A program made the translations under genes and the position numbers. DNA of 61,763 nucleotides, taken from assembly GCF_900167205.1 (NCBI RefSeq), contig NZ_FUWW01000013.1, positions 1 through 61,763 of the forward strand, given 5' to 3'. The DNA is from Eubacterium coprostanoligenes. Its GTDB lineage: Bacteria > Bacillota > Clostridia > Oscillospirales > Acutalibacteraceae. Shown piece after piece: positions 9,621 to 18,037 of this stretch (its first letter is position 1; each line of letters starts with the position of its first letter). Below the pieces are notes generated by a model that saw nothing but the letters and a program-made list of their open reading frames with translations, ran no database searches and was not told the DNA's origin.

Positions 9621-12437
9621 TTATTTGGTTTTTACTGATTTGATCTTTGACCATTTGCCGTAAACCTTTTTACCGTCTACAATCTTGTAGGCTCTAACTC
9701 GAACAAAGTATTTTTTCTTTGCTTTAAGTTTTTTAACGGTTTTCTTGCTTGTATTTTGCTTTGCAACGGTAACGGTCTTTTTGTTTTTCTTAAACTTCTT
9801 GTCGGTAGCAACTTGGATTTGGTAACCCGAAACATTTGCAATCTTGTTCCAATAAATAACAAGTGCCTTTTTCTTTGCCAAAGCCTTATTTACCTTTACG
9901 GTTGCAGATTTTTCTGTTGTATCAGTCGGTGTTGTCGGTTGTGCCGGCTTTGTTTCAGGCTTTTGGTCCTCATCTTTTTTATCTGTATCTTCAGGAGTTG
10001 GGGCAGGAGTAAATCCTCCGCCACCGCCGATTGAACCGCCACTTGTTGAGCCACCCGGAGTAGGAGAAGATGGTACAGAACTGTCACTTCTTCGTGCAAT
10101 GATAATCGAATCACAATTATGTGCACTCTTTAATGTGTATCCGTTTTCTATATCAATTCTATTTTCAATTTTTGCACCTTTAACTATACCATTTATATCA
10201 TTGTTTTGCCAATCATTATTAATTTTTTGCATAATGTAACTTTCAATTTGCTCATCCGGTAAACTGTCGGGCAATACAATTACAGGCACAAATGGTTCTG
10301 AATACTTGCATTTAATTCCGCTTTCATTAATGTAATAATGTGATTCTGGACTATATACATTATACAAAATATCGTTTTTAAATATAGCTAAATTTGCACC
10401 GGATTCAAAATAATTATAATTTAAACTTCCTTCTGTACCACCGGCACCTGAACCAATCGTTAAATTTATTAAATTGTTAGATACCTCTTTTTTATAATAT
10501 TTTGAGGCTATTTTATCATTATAATTCCAAAAAGATTTCCAACTTTGATTTTTTTCAGCTTTTATAAATTCTTTGATATATTCATCATATTGTACTTCAT
10601 AATAATATGGTTTTGTAATATTCAAATTTTTAACAAAATCAGAAACATATTTTTCATCTGATTTATTATACTCTGAGTCATTCAAAAATTTTAATTGCGT
10701 TGAAAAAGTTGCTAAAGTATTATCATCATTATTATCTAAAACACCTAAATATATATCGTGTAGAAGTTCTATATTAGTTTTTATATTTTCACTTTCAGTT
10801 TCTTCATATTCATATGGAAAATAATCATAACCGATTTTTATTTTTCCAATATTTATATTATTTATATACAAATAACCATTTTTAACATTAATATTGTTTT
10901 TTATTGTATTGTCATTGTTATTTATTATGTTGGTTACTTTTTTAGTTAAGTATTCATCTGTAAGCTCAAGATATTCCGATTGCTTATAGTCAACCTCAAT
11001 AGTCTTTAACAATAATTCATTTAATATAGGATTGTACTTACCGATAATAAGTTCTTTATTATTCTCGATGTTTTTTATTTTAAAAAACTCAGTATTTGTA
11101 CCATTATAAGACACTTGATTAATTCTACATTCCTTAAATGCCGACTCACCTATTGAAATTAAACTTTTTGGTATTTCAATATTATTTATTTCTCCAAGGT
11201 TTTTAAAAGTATAATCTCCGATTGAAGTTATACCTTCTTCTATTTTTATGTTTTCAATATCATAAATGTATTCTTCCCATGGCCTTTCACGATATGAAGA
11301 ATCATCAGCGTCACTAAATGAGTCTATAGCTCCGGTACCTGATAATGTTAAAGTTTTTGATGTACTGTTATATTTCCAAATTATATTTTCGCCGTACTTG
11401 CCTACATAATTAAAGATTACATTTAAAGATGGTGAATCATTATAATAACCAATTTCTACATTTTCCCATTCATCTTCTGTTCCGTCATAATAAAAGGTTA
11501 AATTGTAGAAAAGTCTACTTTGATACCCTATATTAACTATGGATTTAGGTAATATAATTTCCTTGAGTTTATCACCATCAGCAATGCCAAACGCATGTGA
11601 ATTAATTATTTTTACTCCATTCGGAATATTATATTTATCATATTTTTTACTTGATGGGTAATTTAAAAGTGTGTTCTTAACTTTATCAAATAGCACTCCG
11701 TCAACAGAAGAAAAATTATTATTATTTTCATCAACAACATATTCGCTTATATAATGTGAAAATACGGCGCTATCATCAACATAAGTAACATTTTCTTCCT
11801 TTATAAAATAATTTATGCTTTCTACAGTTTCAGGAATAAATAATGTGCTGATTTTTGCATTATTGAATGCCCATCTCCATATTTTTTTTACACCATACGG
11901 AACAGAAAACTGTTCTTGCTTATAATTATCAGGATAAGCGAATAATTCAGTTTGATCTTTACTATATATTACTTTATCGTTTGACATATAATTTGGATTA
12001 GATTCATCAACATAATATGCTTCAATTGTAGAATTGAGATTGAAGTCATTACTTAAATCTGTGATTGTTTTAGGTATATAAAAATTTTTTATATACATTC
12101 CTCCAAATACATATGGATAATTATATATTAAAGGTATTTCAGTAATTCCGTCTTCAATAATCAAGTTATTTATTTTATATGGGAATTTACCACTAATCCA
12201 ATGTCCGGAAGCAGAGTCATATACAGTTTGCCTTCTGAATACATCCATAGATTCATCATATATAAGTGAACCTGTACCTGAAATAATAAGGTTATTTGTT
12301 TCTTCATCAAATTTCCAAGTAGCATTTTCCCCGCATTTACCTGTTGTTGGTGTAGCGGCATAAACATTAAATGTTAAACCGGAAGTAATACTTAAAAGAA
12401 TTACAAATGCCATAAATAGACTAATAACTTTTTTCAT
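9621..12437 (-). CDS. BspA-like leucine-rich-repeat surface protein with Fn3 domain
   Basis: A 938-aa secreted protein. The signal peptide covers about 1-28 (MKKVISLFMAFVILLSITSG). Two copies of a CGENxxWK...LxxSGTG module occur near residues 34 and 350, each leading into LRR_5/BspA-type repeats. A long AT-rich central region of unknown fold follows. A Gly/Pro/Thr-rich linker then leads to a C-terminal fibronectin-III-like domain rich in Lys. No LPXTG or dockerin is visible, so wall attachment is unclear. The start follows GGGGATT; an upstream in-frame start lacks a signal peptide. Base composition is noticeably more AT-rich than the neighbours. Adhesion or host/fibre binding is an inference from the family. 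Confidence 0.82.
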   Translation of the reverse strand: MKKVISLFMAFVILLSITSGLTFNVYAATPTTGKCGENATWKFDEETNNLIISGTGSLIYDESMDVFRRQTVYDSASGHWISGKFPYKINNLIIEDGITEIPLIYNYPYVFGGMYIKNFYIPKTITDLSNDFNLNSTIEAYYVDESNPNYMSNDKVIYSKDQTELFAYPDNYKQEQFSVPYGVKKIWRWAFNNAKISTLFIPETVESINYFIKEENVTYVDDSAVFSHYISEYVVDENNNNFSSVDGVLFDKVKNTLLNYPSSKKYDKYNIPNGVKIINSHAFGIADGDKLKEIILPKSIVNIGYQSRLFYNLTFYYDGTEDEWENVEIGYYNDSPSLNVIFNYVGKYGENIIWKYNSTSKTLTLSGTGAIDSFSDADDSSYRERPWEEYIYDIENIKIEEGITSIGDYTFKNLGEINNIEIPKSLISIGESAFKECRINQVSYNGTNTEFFKIKNIENNKELIIGKYNPILNELLLKTIEVDYKQSEYLELTDEYLTKKVTNIINNNDNTIKNNINVKNGYLYINNINIGKIKIGYDYFPYEYEETESENIKTNIELLHDIYLGVLDNNDDNTLATFSTQLKFLNDSEYNKSDEKYVSDFVKNLNITKPYYYEVQYDEYIKEFIKAEKNQSWKSFWNYNDKIASKYYKKEVSNNLINLTIGSGAGGTEGSLNYNYFESGANLAIFKNDILYNVYSPESHYYINESGIKCKYSEPFVPVIVLPDSLPDEQIESYIMQKINNDWQNNDINGIVKGAKIENRIDIENGYTLKSAHNCDSIIIARRSDSSVPSSPTPGGSTSGGSIGGGGGFTPAPTPEDTDKKDEDQKPETKPAQPTTPTDTTEKSATVKVNKALAKKKALVIYWNKIANVSGYQIQVATDKKFKKNKKTVTVAKQNTSKKTVKKLKAKKKYFVRVRAYKIVDGKKVYGKWSKIKSVKTK

Positions 12438-12518
12438 TGTTAAAATCCCCTTTATAATATTATTTGGCACTTTTAGTCTATCATATAATATGTTAAAAAG
12501 CAAGGTATATAAGCATAA

Positions 12519-12557
12519 GAAAAAGACGACTTGATTGTTCTTTAATTAAATCGTCTT
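12519..12557 (-). terminator. Terminator of the flavoprotein gene
   Basis: Read on the minus strand, AAGACGA and TCGTCTT pair across about 21 nt and are followed by TTTTC. It lies just downstream of the flavoprotein stop and before the surface-protein gene. The long loop lowers confidence. Confidence 0.6.
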
Positions 12558-12567
12558 AAAATAATTA

Positions 12568-13116
12568 TTATTTTTTGATTTGGTGCACAAATTTTTCAAG
12601 TTCAACAATGTTGAATGTGTAGTTGTTTGAATCCGTGCCGGGTATGTAGTATCGTGCTTTCAATTCTCCGCCGAGAGGGGAGAACAACTGCTTGACGCTG
12701 TTTGACATATAGTTTGCACATTCTCGTGCGTTCGTTCCGCTTGTGATTACAAGACCTACACTTTTTTGTTTGCCGATAGGCTCGCTGTCGCCACGCAGAT
12801 ATTTTGCACTGCAAAAGCGTTGAAATCTATCCATAAGAGCCTTTAGCGGAGCAGGGAAGAAGTTGTTGTACATCGGAGAAATAATTGCAACATAGTCAGC
12901 TTCTTTTAAATCCAAAAAGAAAAAGTCAAGGTCCTTGTTTGCACAGCCGTTGTGCATTTCGCAATATCCGCACGCTTTGCATGGCAAAGGGTCAAGTTTG
13001 TATACATTATATTCCTTTGTTTCACAATCGATAAAATAAGGCTTGATTTGTTTTAGAACCTCTGCACAAACTCCGTTTTCCCTTGGAGAGGCATTTATAA
13101 TTAATAATTTTTTCAT
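12568..13116 (-). CDS. Iron-sulfur flavoprotein / NADPH-dependent FMN reductase family
   Basis: A 182-aa flavodoxin-fold protein. The FMN phosphate loop is near INASPRENG (7-15). A cysteine cluster CKACGYCEMHNGC has the C-x2-C-x2-C-x5-C spacing known from iron-sulfur flavoproteins, suggesting a [4Fe-4S] cluster beside FMN. The start was placed at the ATG preceding KKLLIINASP, after GGTGATGA. Members of this family transfer electrons to quinones, oxygen species or unknown acceptors; the substrate here is unknown. It is divergent from copA across a 181-bp promoter region. Confidence 0.85.
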   Translation of the reverse strand: MKKLLIINASPRENGVCAEVLKQIKPYFIDCETKEYNVYKLDPLPCKACGYCEMHNGCANKDLDFFFLDLKEADYVAIISPMYNNFFPAPLKALMDRFQRFCSAKYLRGDSEPIGKQKSVGLVITSGTNARECANYMSNSVKQLFSPLGGELKARYYIPGTDSNNYTFNIVELEKFVHQIKK

Positions 13117-13168
13117 TTCATCACCAAATGGTATTATATATTTTTGCACATAATATGTAAAGTATAAA

Positions 13169-13197
13169 TTGACAAATTAATATTTTGTGTATATTAT
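13169..13197 (+). promoter_or_regulatory. Promoter of copA
   Basis: TTGACA at 13169-13174 and TATTAT at 13192-13197 are 17 bp apart. The predicted leader runs from about 13204 to 13297. Confidence 0.7.
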
Positions 13198-13209
13198 TTA
13201 TTTGGAAGG

Positions 13210-13267
13210 TGATTACTCGGTAATCATATTAACACAATAGGCTTTTGCGGCTGATTGCCTTTGTGTT
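13210..13267 (+). promoter_or_regulatory. Palindrome and stem-loop in the copA leader
   Basis: TGATTACTCGGTAATCA (13210-13226) is a perfect 7+7 inverted repeat just past the predicted start of transcription. A second hairpin pairs AACACAATAGGC (13231-13242) with GCCTTTGTGTT (13257-13267) across a 14-nt loop. It has no T-run, so it is not an ordinary terminator. Neither the CopY box (TACAnnTGTA) nor a GC-rich CsoR site is present. Function is unknown; an operator or RNA regulator of metal response are both possible. Confidence 0.45.
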
Positions 13268-13297
13268 ATTATTGCAAACTTCAGAAACGAGGTAAAA

Positions 13298-15799
13298 ATG
13301 ACTCAATATAATGTGACAGGTATGAGCTGTGCTGCTTGTTCCGCAAGAGTGGAAAAAGCGGTTAGCTCGGTTGACGGAGTTTCTTCTTGCTCTGTAAATT
13401 TATTAACAAATTCAATGGGCGTTGAGGGCACCGCTACATCAAAAGAAATTATTGATGCAGTGGAAAAAGCAGGATACGGAGCTTCGCTTAAAATAAAAAA
13501 TAAAAAAGTTAAAAGTAATTCCGATGATGAATTGAAAGATACTCAAACACCGAAATTAGTTAAGCGACTTGTAGCATCTTTGCTGTTCCTTGCACCATTG
13601 ATGTATATCTCTATGGGGCATATGATGTGGGGCTGGAAACTCCCGAGTTTTATGGAAAACAACCATATTGCCATGGGTCTTGCTCAAATGCTTTTTGCCA
13701 TCATCATTATGGTGATAAATCAAAATTTCTTTATCAGTGGTTTCAAGGGGCTTATCCACAAATCACCGAATATGGACACTCTTGTTGCTCTCGGAAGCGG
13801 TGCGTCGTTTGTATACAGCGCCTATGCACTTTTTGCAATGACGGTTGCACAAACAAAAGGCGATATGTCTGCGGTTATGTCATATATGGATGATTTTTAT
13901 TTTGAATCCGCAGCTATGATTCTTGCCTTGATTACAGTCGGCAAAACTCTTGAAGCATATTCAAAAGGCAGAACAACCGATGCTTTGAAAGGCTTGATGT
14001 CGCTTTCTCCGAAAACAGCAAATGTTATTCGTGACGGCAAAGAAATAACGGTTGATATTGACGATGTGGCTGTCGGCGATATTTTTGTTGTCAGACCTGG
14101 CGAAAGTGTTCCTGTTGACGGAATAGTTATTGACGGCGAAAGTGCTATTGACGAATCCGTGCTTACGGGTGAGAGCTTGCCTGTTGACAAAGCAGTTGAT
14201 GACAAGGTTACATCAGCCACAATTAATAAATCGGGATTTTTAAAATGCAAGGCTACGAGAGTCGGTGAAGATACAACATTGGCACAGATAATCAATCTTG
14301 TGTCCGATGCTTCGGCTACAAAAGCTCCTATTGCAAAACTTGCCGACAAAGTATCCGGAGTGTTTGTTCCGACTGTTATTGCCATTGCGATTATCACTTT
14401 TATCGTGTGGTTGATTGTGCCAAAGCCGTTTGGATATTCACTCAGCAGAGCAATCAGCGTTTTGGTTATCAGCTGTCCTTGTGCTCTTGGATTGGCAACC
14501 CCTGTTGCGATTATGGTCGGCAACGGCAAAGGCGCAAAGAACGGTATTTTGTTTAAAACCGCTGTTTCTCTTGAAGAAGCGGGCAAAACTCAAATAGTTG
14601 TTCTTGACAAAACTGGTACTATAACCGAGGGCAAACCAAAGGTTACTGATGTAATTCCTGTTGGCATTTCTGAAAATGACCTTTTGCAACTTGCTTATTC
14701 GCTTGAAATAAAAAGTGAGCATCCGCTTGCAAAAGCGATAGTGGAAAAATCCGAAACAGTACAAATTCCGCCATTTGATATTACAGATTTTGAATCTAAA
14801 ACAGGCAATGGTTTGTGCGGAACTTTGGAAAATTTCAAGATTTATGCAGGCAGTTCAAAGTATATTTCAACTGTTTGTGATATTTCATCAGTTAAAAGCG
14901 ATATTGAAAGATTGTCAAATGAGGGCAAAACTCCGTTGCTTTTTGCAAAAGATGAAAAACTGATTGGTGTTATTGCTGTTGCCGATACAATCAAACAAGA
15001 CAGTCCTGAAGCAATCAAGCAACTTAAAAATATGGGAATAAAGGTTGTTATGCTCACAGGCGACAACAAACGCACGGCTGATGCAATCGGCAAGCAAACA
15101 GGCGTTGATATGGTTATATCCGACGTTTTGCCTGACGGTAAAGAAGCTGTTGTGAAAAAACTTCAATCATTCGGCAAGGTAGCTATGGTTGGTGACGGTG
15201 TAAATGACGCTCCGGCTCTTACAAGGTCAGATGTCGGCATTGCCATCGGTGCAGGCGCAGATGTTGCAGTTGACAGCGCAGATGTTGTTTTGATGAACAG
15301 CAAGCTATCAGATGTTTGCTCCGCAATCAGGCTTAGCCGTCATACACTTACTAATATAAAAGAAAATTTGTTTTGGGCTTTCATTTATAATATTATAGGT
15401 ATTCCGTTGGCTGCCGGCGTGTGGATTCCAATCACAGGCTGGACACTCAATCCGATGTTCGGTGCGGCTGCGATGAGCCTTTCGAGCTTTTGCGTTGTTA
15501 TGAATGCGTTGAGGCTTAATTTTGTAAATGTAACAAGTTCAAAAAATGACAGAAAAATCAAAGAAGTAAATATAGATTATACGGAGGAATTTAAAATGAC
15601 AAAAACAATTAAAATTGACGGAATGATGTGCCCGCATTGCGAAGCTGCCGTAAAAAAAGCACTTGAAGCAATTGATGGCGTAACTTCAGCTGTTGCAAGT
15701 CATACAGAAAAACAGGCAACCGTTGAACTTTCCAAGGATGTTGATACAGCCGTTTTGGAACAAGCTGTTGTTGATGCGGGATACACAATTATTAAATAA
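13298..15799 (+). CDS. copA: Copper-translocating P-type ATPase with C-terminal HMA domain
   Basis: P1B-type ATPase that pumps Cu(I) out of the cytoplasm. An N-terminal HMA domain has MSCAAC (Cys11, Cys14). The membrane CPC motif is at 393-395. DKTGT carries phospho-Asp437. TGES, HP (SEHPLAKAI) and GDGVNDAP (about 632) are also present, and eight membrane helices are expected. Unusually, a second HMA domain (Cys778, Cys781 in MMCPHC) follows the last helix at residues 767-833. It is reached by a charged linker and preceded by an internal ribosome-binding site. CopA enzymes normally carry HMA domains at the N-terminus and have a separate CopZ. Confidence 0.93.
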   Translation: MTQYNVTGMSCAACSARVEKAVSSVDGVSSCSVNLLTNSMGVEGTATSKEIIDAVEKAGYGASLKIKNKKVKSNSDDELKDTQTPKLVKRLVASLLFLAPLMYISMGHMMWGWKLPSFMENNHIAMGLAQMLFAIIIMVINQNFFISGFKGLIHKSPNMDTLVALGSGASFVYSAYALFAMTVAQTKGDMSAVMSYMDDFYFESAAMILALITVGKTLEAYSKGRTTDALKGLMSLSPKTANVIRDGKEITVDIDDVAVGDIFVVRPGESVPVDGIVIDGESAIDESVLTGESLPVDKAVDDKVTSATINKSGFLKCKATRVGEDTTLAQIINLVSDASATKAPIAKLADKVSGVFVPTVIAIAIITFIVWLIVPKPFGYSLSRAISVLVISCPCALGLATPVAIMVGNGKGAKNGILFKTAVSLEEAGKTQIVVLDKTGTITEGKPKVTDVIPVGISENDLLQLAYSLEIKSEHPLAKAIVEKSETVQIPPFDITDFESKTGNGLCGTLENFKIYAGSSKYISTVCDISSVKSDIERLSNEGKTPLLFAKDEKLIGVIAVADTIKQDSPEAIKQLKNMGIKVVMLTGDNKRTADAIGKQTGVDMVISDVLPDGKEAVVKKLQSFGKVAMVGDGVNDAPALTRSDVGIAIGAGADVAVDSADVVLMNSKLSDVCSAIRLSRHTLTNIKENLFWAFIYNIIGIPLAAGVWIPITGWTLNPMFGAAAMSLSSFCVVMNALRLNFVNVTSSKNDRKIKEVNIDYTEEFKMTKTIKIDGMMCPHCEAAVKKALEAIDGVTSAVASHTEKQATVELSKDVDTAVLEQAVVDAGYTIIK
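15596..15799 (+). CDS. copZ: Possible in-frame copper chaperone CopZ from internal start
   Basis: An ATG at 15596, in frame with copA (codon 767), is preceded by GGAGG 8 nt upstream within ACGGAGGAATTTAAA, a better initiation site than copA's own. Translation from it would give a 67-aa HMA-only protein with metal motif MMCPHC, the exact size and fold of CopZ. So the locus may make both a CopA fusion and a free chaperone. An alternative is a recent copA-copZ fusion in which the old site persists without use. Confidence 0.5.
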   Translation: MTKTIKIDGMMCPHCEAAVKKALEAIDGVTSAVASHTEKQATVELSKDVDTAVLEQAVVDAGYTIIK

Positions 15800-15806
15800 A
15801 TAATTT

Positions 15807-15838
15807 AGGAATTCGTCAATTGATGAATTCCTTTATAT
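15807..15838. terminator. Bidirectional terminator between copA and the glycosyltransferase
   Basis: AGGAATTC (15807-15814) pairs with GAATTCCT (15825-15832). T-rich sequence follows on the plus strand and an A/T-rich tail lies on the other side. The hairpin includes the last codons of the minus-strand gene. Confidence 0.75.
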
Positions 15839-16892
15839 TTTGTATATTGTCCTTTAGTCTTTCGTTTTCTGGCTCAAGAAGATATGCAGACACGGCGTTT
15901 TTTAATGATAGGGAATAATTGTTCAAATTGAAATATGCAATTGTAAGCATGTCGTATGGAAAATATCCCCAGCAGTAACTCTCGCTGATATATGTCATCG
16001 GTCGTTCCTTGATTTTCAAAGCGTTTTCAATCAATTCTGCGACTTTGTTCCAATTTTTTAGTTCATATTCAAGTTGTGCGTATTCAATATAAGGTTCTCG
16101 TAAATATGGTGCTTCCTTAATTGCCGTTTCATACCATTGTTTCGCCTGCTCGTAATCGGCTTTATTGATATAACATTTTGCAATATAACGCATTGATGCA
16201 CAACGCTCGTCTTTCCATTTGGCACTTGGCAATGCAAGGTGCTTTTTCAATGTTTCAATGCTTTTGTCGTACATTTTATAAAACATATACTCTCGTCCGA
16301 GGTAGTGCATATTCCGGTCGTCATTCGGATTTTCTTTTACCGATAATTCAAGAAGTGGCAAATACTGACCTCTTGATTTCTTTTTATCGGGATAATGCAT
16401 TAGGGTTACATTGTCCAATGTTATATATTTTTGCTGTTGTTTGACTGTGTATTGCAAAACTTCGTGAACGGGATATAGCCATTTGAAATTATGCCTCGAA
16501 TGGATTTTTTCAATATAAAATGATGTTTTCGGTTTTCCGTTTTCATCAAAACTCCAAATATAGTTGTATCTTGCGTTTGTTGTGTCGTTTGTCCATTTTT
16601 CTTCCAACTCTTTTCTCCAACCTTTTGTGAACACTTCATCAAGGTCGGTGCAAACGCAAATATCAACATCTTCGCTTACAAATTCCAATGATTTGTTTCG
16701 TGCATCATCAAATCTCCAAGGTTCGATTTTAACAGAGTTTACAATAACACCTTTTTGTTTTAATAACTCAACGGTTTTGTCTGTTGAGCCAGTATCTGCA
16801 ACATATATTTCGTCGGCTTCGTTCATAGAATTTACCCAACGCTCAACAAATTTTTCTTCGTTTTTTGAGATGGCATAAACAGCTATTTTCAA
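15816..16892 (-). CDS. Family 2 glycosyltransferase with TPR-like C-terminus
   Basis: A 358-aa GT-A enzyme. The N-terminal fold begins KIAVYAISKNEEKF, with ADTGSTDKT and the metal/nucleotide site TDLDE (DxD type). The C-terminal half has tetratricopeptide-like helical repeats. I chose a TTG start at 16892, preceded by GAGGTGA and giving the family-typical (M)KIAVYAI. A GTG at 16925 lies inside a palindrome. The gene follows the collagen-like gene on the same strand 40 bp away, which suggests that it glycosylates that protein, as in exosporium loci of Bacillus; that link is inferred. Confidence 0.85.
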   Translation of the reverse strand: MKIAVYAISKNEEKFVERWVNSMNEADEIYVADTGSTDKTVELLKQKGVIVNSVKIEPWRFDDARNKSLEFVSEDVDICVCTDLDEVFTKGWRKELEEKWTNDTTNARYNYIWSFDENGKPKTSFYIEKIHSRHNFKWLYPVHEVLQYTVKQQQKYITLDNVTLMHYPDKKKSRGQYLPLLELSVKENPNDDRNMHYLGREYMFYKMYDKSIETLKKHLALPSAKWKDERCASMRYIAKCYINKADYEQAKQWYETAIKEAPYLREPYIEYAQLEYELKNWNKVAELIENALKIKERPMTYISESYCWGYFPYDMLTIAYFNLNNYSLSLKNAVSAYLLEPENERLKDNIQNIKEFIN

Positions 16893-16910
16893 AAAATCAC
16901 CTCTATGTAC

Positions 16911-16926
16911 GGTGGCATATGCCACC
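16911..16926 (-). promoter_or_regulatory. Perfect 16-bp palindrome between collagen-like gene and glycosyltransferase
   Basis: GGTGGCATATGCCACC lies 5 bp after the collagen-like stop codon and about 20 bp before the glycosyltransferase start. It could fold as a tight hairpin in the message (no T-tail), acting as an attenuator or processing site, or it could be a protein-binding site. Confidence 0.5.
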
Positions 16927-16931
16927 TTTAT

Positions 16932-17798
16932 TTACGCAAGTTTTATAATTGTAAAATCCGATACTGTAGCTTCTGTACCGCCTGCAGACGGTGTAACGGT
17001 AAAGGCTGTTGCGATAGGATTTACAATGCTTAAAACAGTGTTTGCCGCTGTTGTTGTAATGATTGTTTTGCCTTCAATTATTCCGTAGTCGGCTGCATTT
17101 CCGAATGTTGCATTCGGTTGAACAGCACCGTTAACCGCAATGCCTAATTGACCGGCTGTATTTGTATTTACCTTAAACATTATAAGATAAGTTCCTGTAT
17201 CTGCTAAATTAAATGTTGAATTAGTTAATCTTGTAATGCCTGTTGTTGAAGCTGACGTATTTGGAAATTCTACTGCTGTATTTTGTGCAATAGCGGTAGG
17301 ATTGTCGTTTGGAGCAAGTGCATAAAATGACGCATATTCGCTAATTCCGCCCGCAGGGCCTGTCGGACCTACTGCACCAGTTGCACCTGCAACACCCTGC
17401 GGACCTTGAGGACCTGTCGGACCTACTGCGCCCGTTGCACCTGCAACACCCTGCGGACCTTGAGGTCCTGTCGGACCTACCGCACCTGTTGCACCTACGG
17501 CACCCGGAACTCCTTGCGGACCGGTTGGACCTATTGCACCATCAGGACCCGGAATACCTTGTGGTCCTGTTGGACCGATCGGACCTTGCGTTCCTTGATA
17601 GCCCTGTACACCTTGCGGACCCATAGGACCCATTGGACCGGTTGGACCTGTCGGACCAACTACCGGATACGGAACAGGAATAGGCTCCGGCGGAGCAGGA
17701 GGGAACGGTGGTCTTGGCGGAGGTGGTGGAGGACACGGACAAGGCTTAATTGGAGCAGGGCATATACAGTGCTGCTCCCTTTGATTGTATATCATCAT
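16932..17798 (-). CDS. Collagen-like glycine-X-Y repeat protein (BclA-like)
   Basis: A 288-aa protein. The N-terminal segment has [14 protein letters not shown] followed by proline-rich sequence. It leads to 34 uninterrupted Gly-X-Y triplets rich in GPT, GPQ and GAT, then a C-terminal globular domain of about 130 aa resembling the BclA/TNF-like trimerisation domain. Two adjacent 54-bp units (six triplets each) are nearly identical, showing repeat expansion. There is no signal peptide, consistent with deposition on spores from the mother cell. The Thr in GPT/GAT triplets are candidate O-glycosylation sites for the neighbouring glycosyltransferase. Start ATG 17798 follows AAAGGTGA. A possible sigma-K promoter (AC, 17 bp, CATAAAATA at 17858-17866 on the minus strand) lies upstream. 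Confidence 0.87.
   Translation of the reverse strand: MMIYNQREQHCICPAPIKPCPCPPPPPPRPPFPPAPPEPIPVPYPVVGPTGPTGPMGPMGPQGVQGYQGTQGPIGPTGPQGIPGPDGAIGPTGPQGVPGAVGATGAVGPTGPQGPQGVAGATGAVGPTGPQGPQGVAGATGAVGPTGPAGGISEYASFYALAPNDNPTAIAQNTAVEFPNTSASTTGITRLTNSTFNLADTGTYLIMFKVNTNTAGQLGIAVNGAVQPNATFGNAADYGIIEGKTIITTTAANTVLSIVNPIATAFTVTPSAGGTEATVSDFTIIKLA
17353..17495 (-). repeat. 54-bp tandem repeat within the collagen-like gene
   Basis: About 2.5 near-identical copies of a 54-bp unit encode the triplets [19 protein letters not shown] third, diverged copy lies further upstream in the gene. The copy number is likely to vary between strains. Confidence 0.7.
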
Positions 17799-17928
17799 AT
17801 TTATCACCTTTTCATCAATTTATATATACCTGCCATAACAGCCAAAGGCATATATTTTATTTTATGAATTTCGTATATTTGTGGTTACTTTTTCGACAAA
17901 AATATTTTTTGAAAAAAGTCAAAAAAAC

Positions 17929-17990
17929 TATTGACTTTTTCTGACCTTTGTGATATAACACAATTAAAGGACAAAGAAAGTCAAAGTCAG
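17929..17990 (+). promoter_or_regulatory. ctsR promoter with two CtsR-box-like operators
   Basis: TTGACT (17931-17936) and TATAAC (17954-17959) are 17 bp apart. Over the -35, the complement of 17931-17949 reads AAAGGTCAGAAAAAGTCAA. Downstream of the -10, AAAGGACAAAGAAAGTCAAA lies at 17966-17985. Both resemble the tandem heptad GGTCAAA-NAN-GGTCAAA bound by CtsR, implying autoregulation. Confidence 0.75.
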
Positions 17991-18037
17991 AGTTTGATGA
18001 ATTGTTCAATATGATTTAGAAAGAAGATGATTAAGAA

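Noticed and set aside
13897-14586. A 229-aa minus-strand open frame inside copA
   Set aside because: It is a frame shadow of a strongly supported ATPase with conserved motifs on the plus strand.
16893-16925. GTG at 16925 as the glycosyltransferase start
   Set aside because: It lies inside a palindrome and adds a non-family N-terminus, while the TTG at 16892 has GAGGTGA upstream and gives the conserved KIAVYAI start.
17353-17640. A CRISPR-like repeat pattern
   Set aside because: The repeats are contiguous 54-bp coding units for Gly-X-Y triplets without unique spacers.
17406-17867. A 153-aa plus-strand open frame rich in Arg, Thr and Trp
   Set aside because: It is the antisense shadow of the collagen-like repeat; repetitive composition keeps the frame open and there is no ribosome-binding site.
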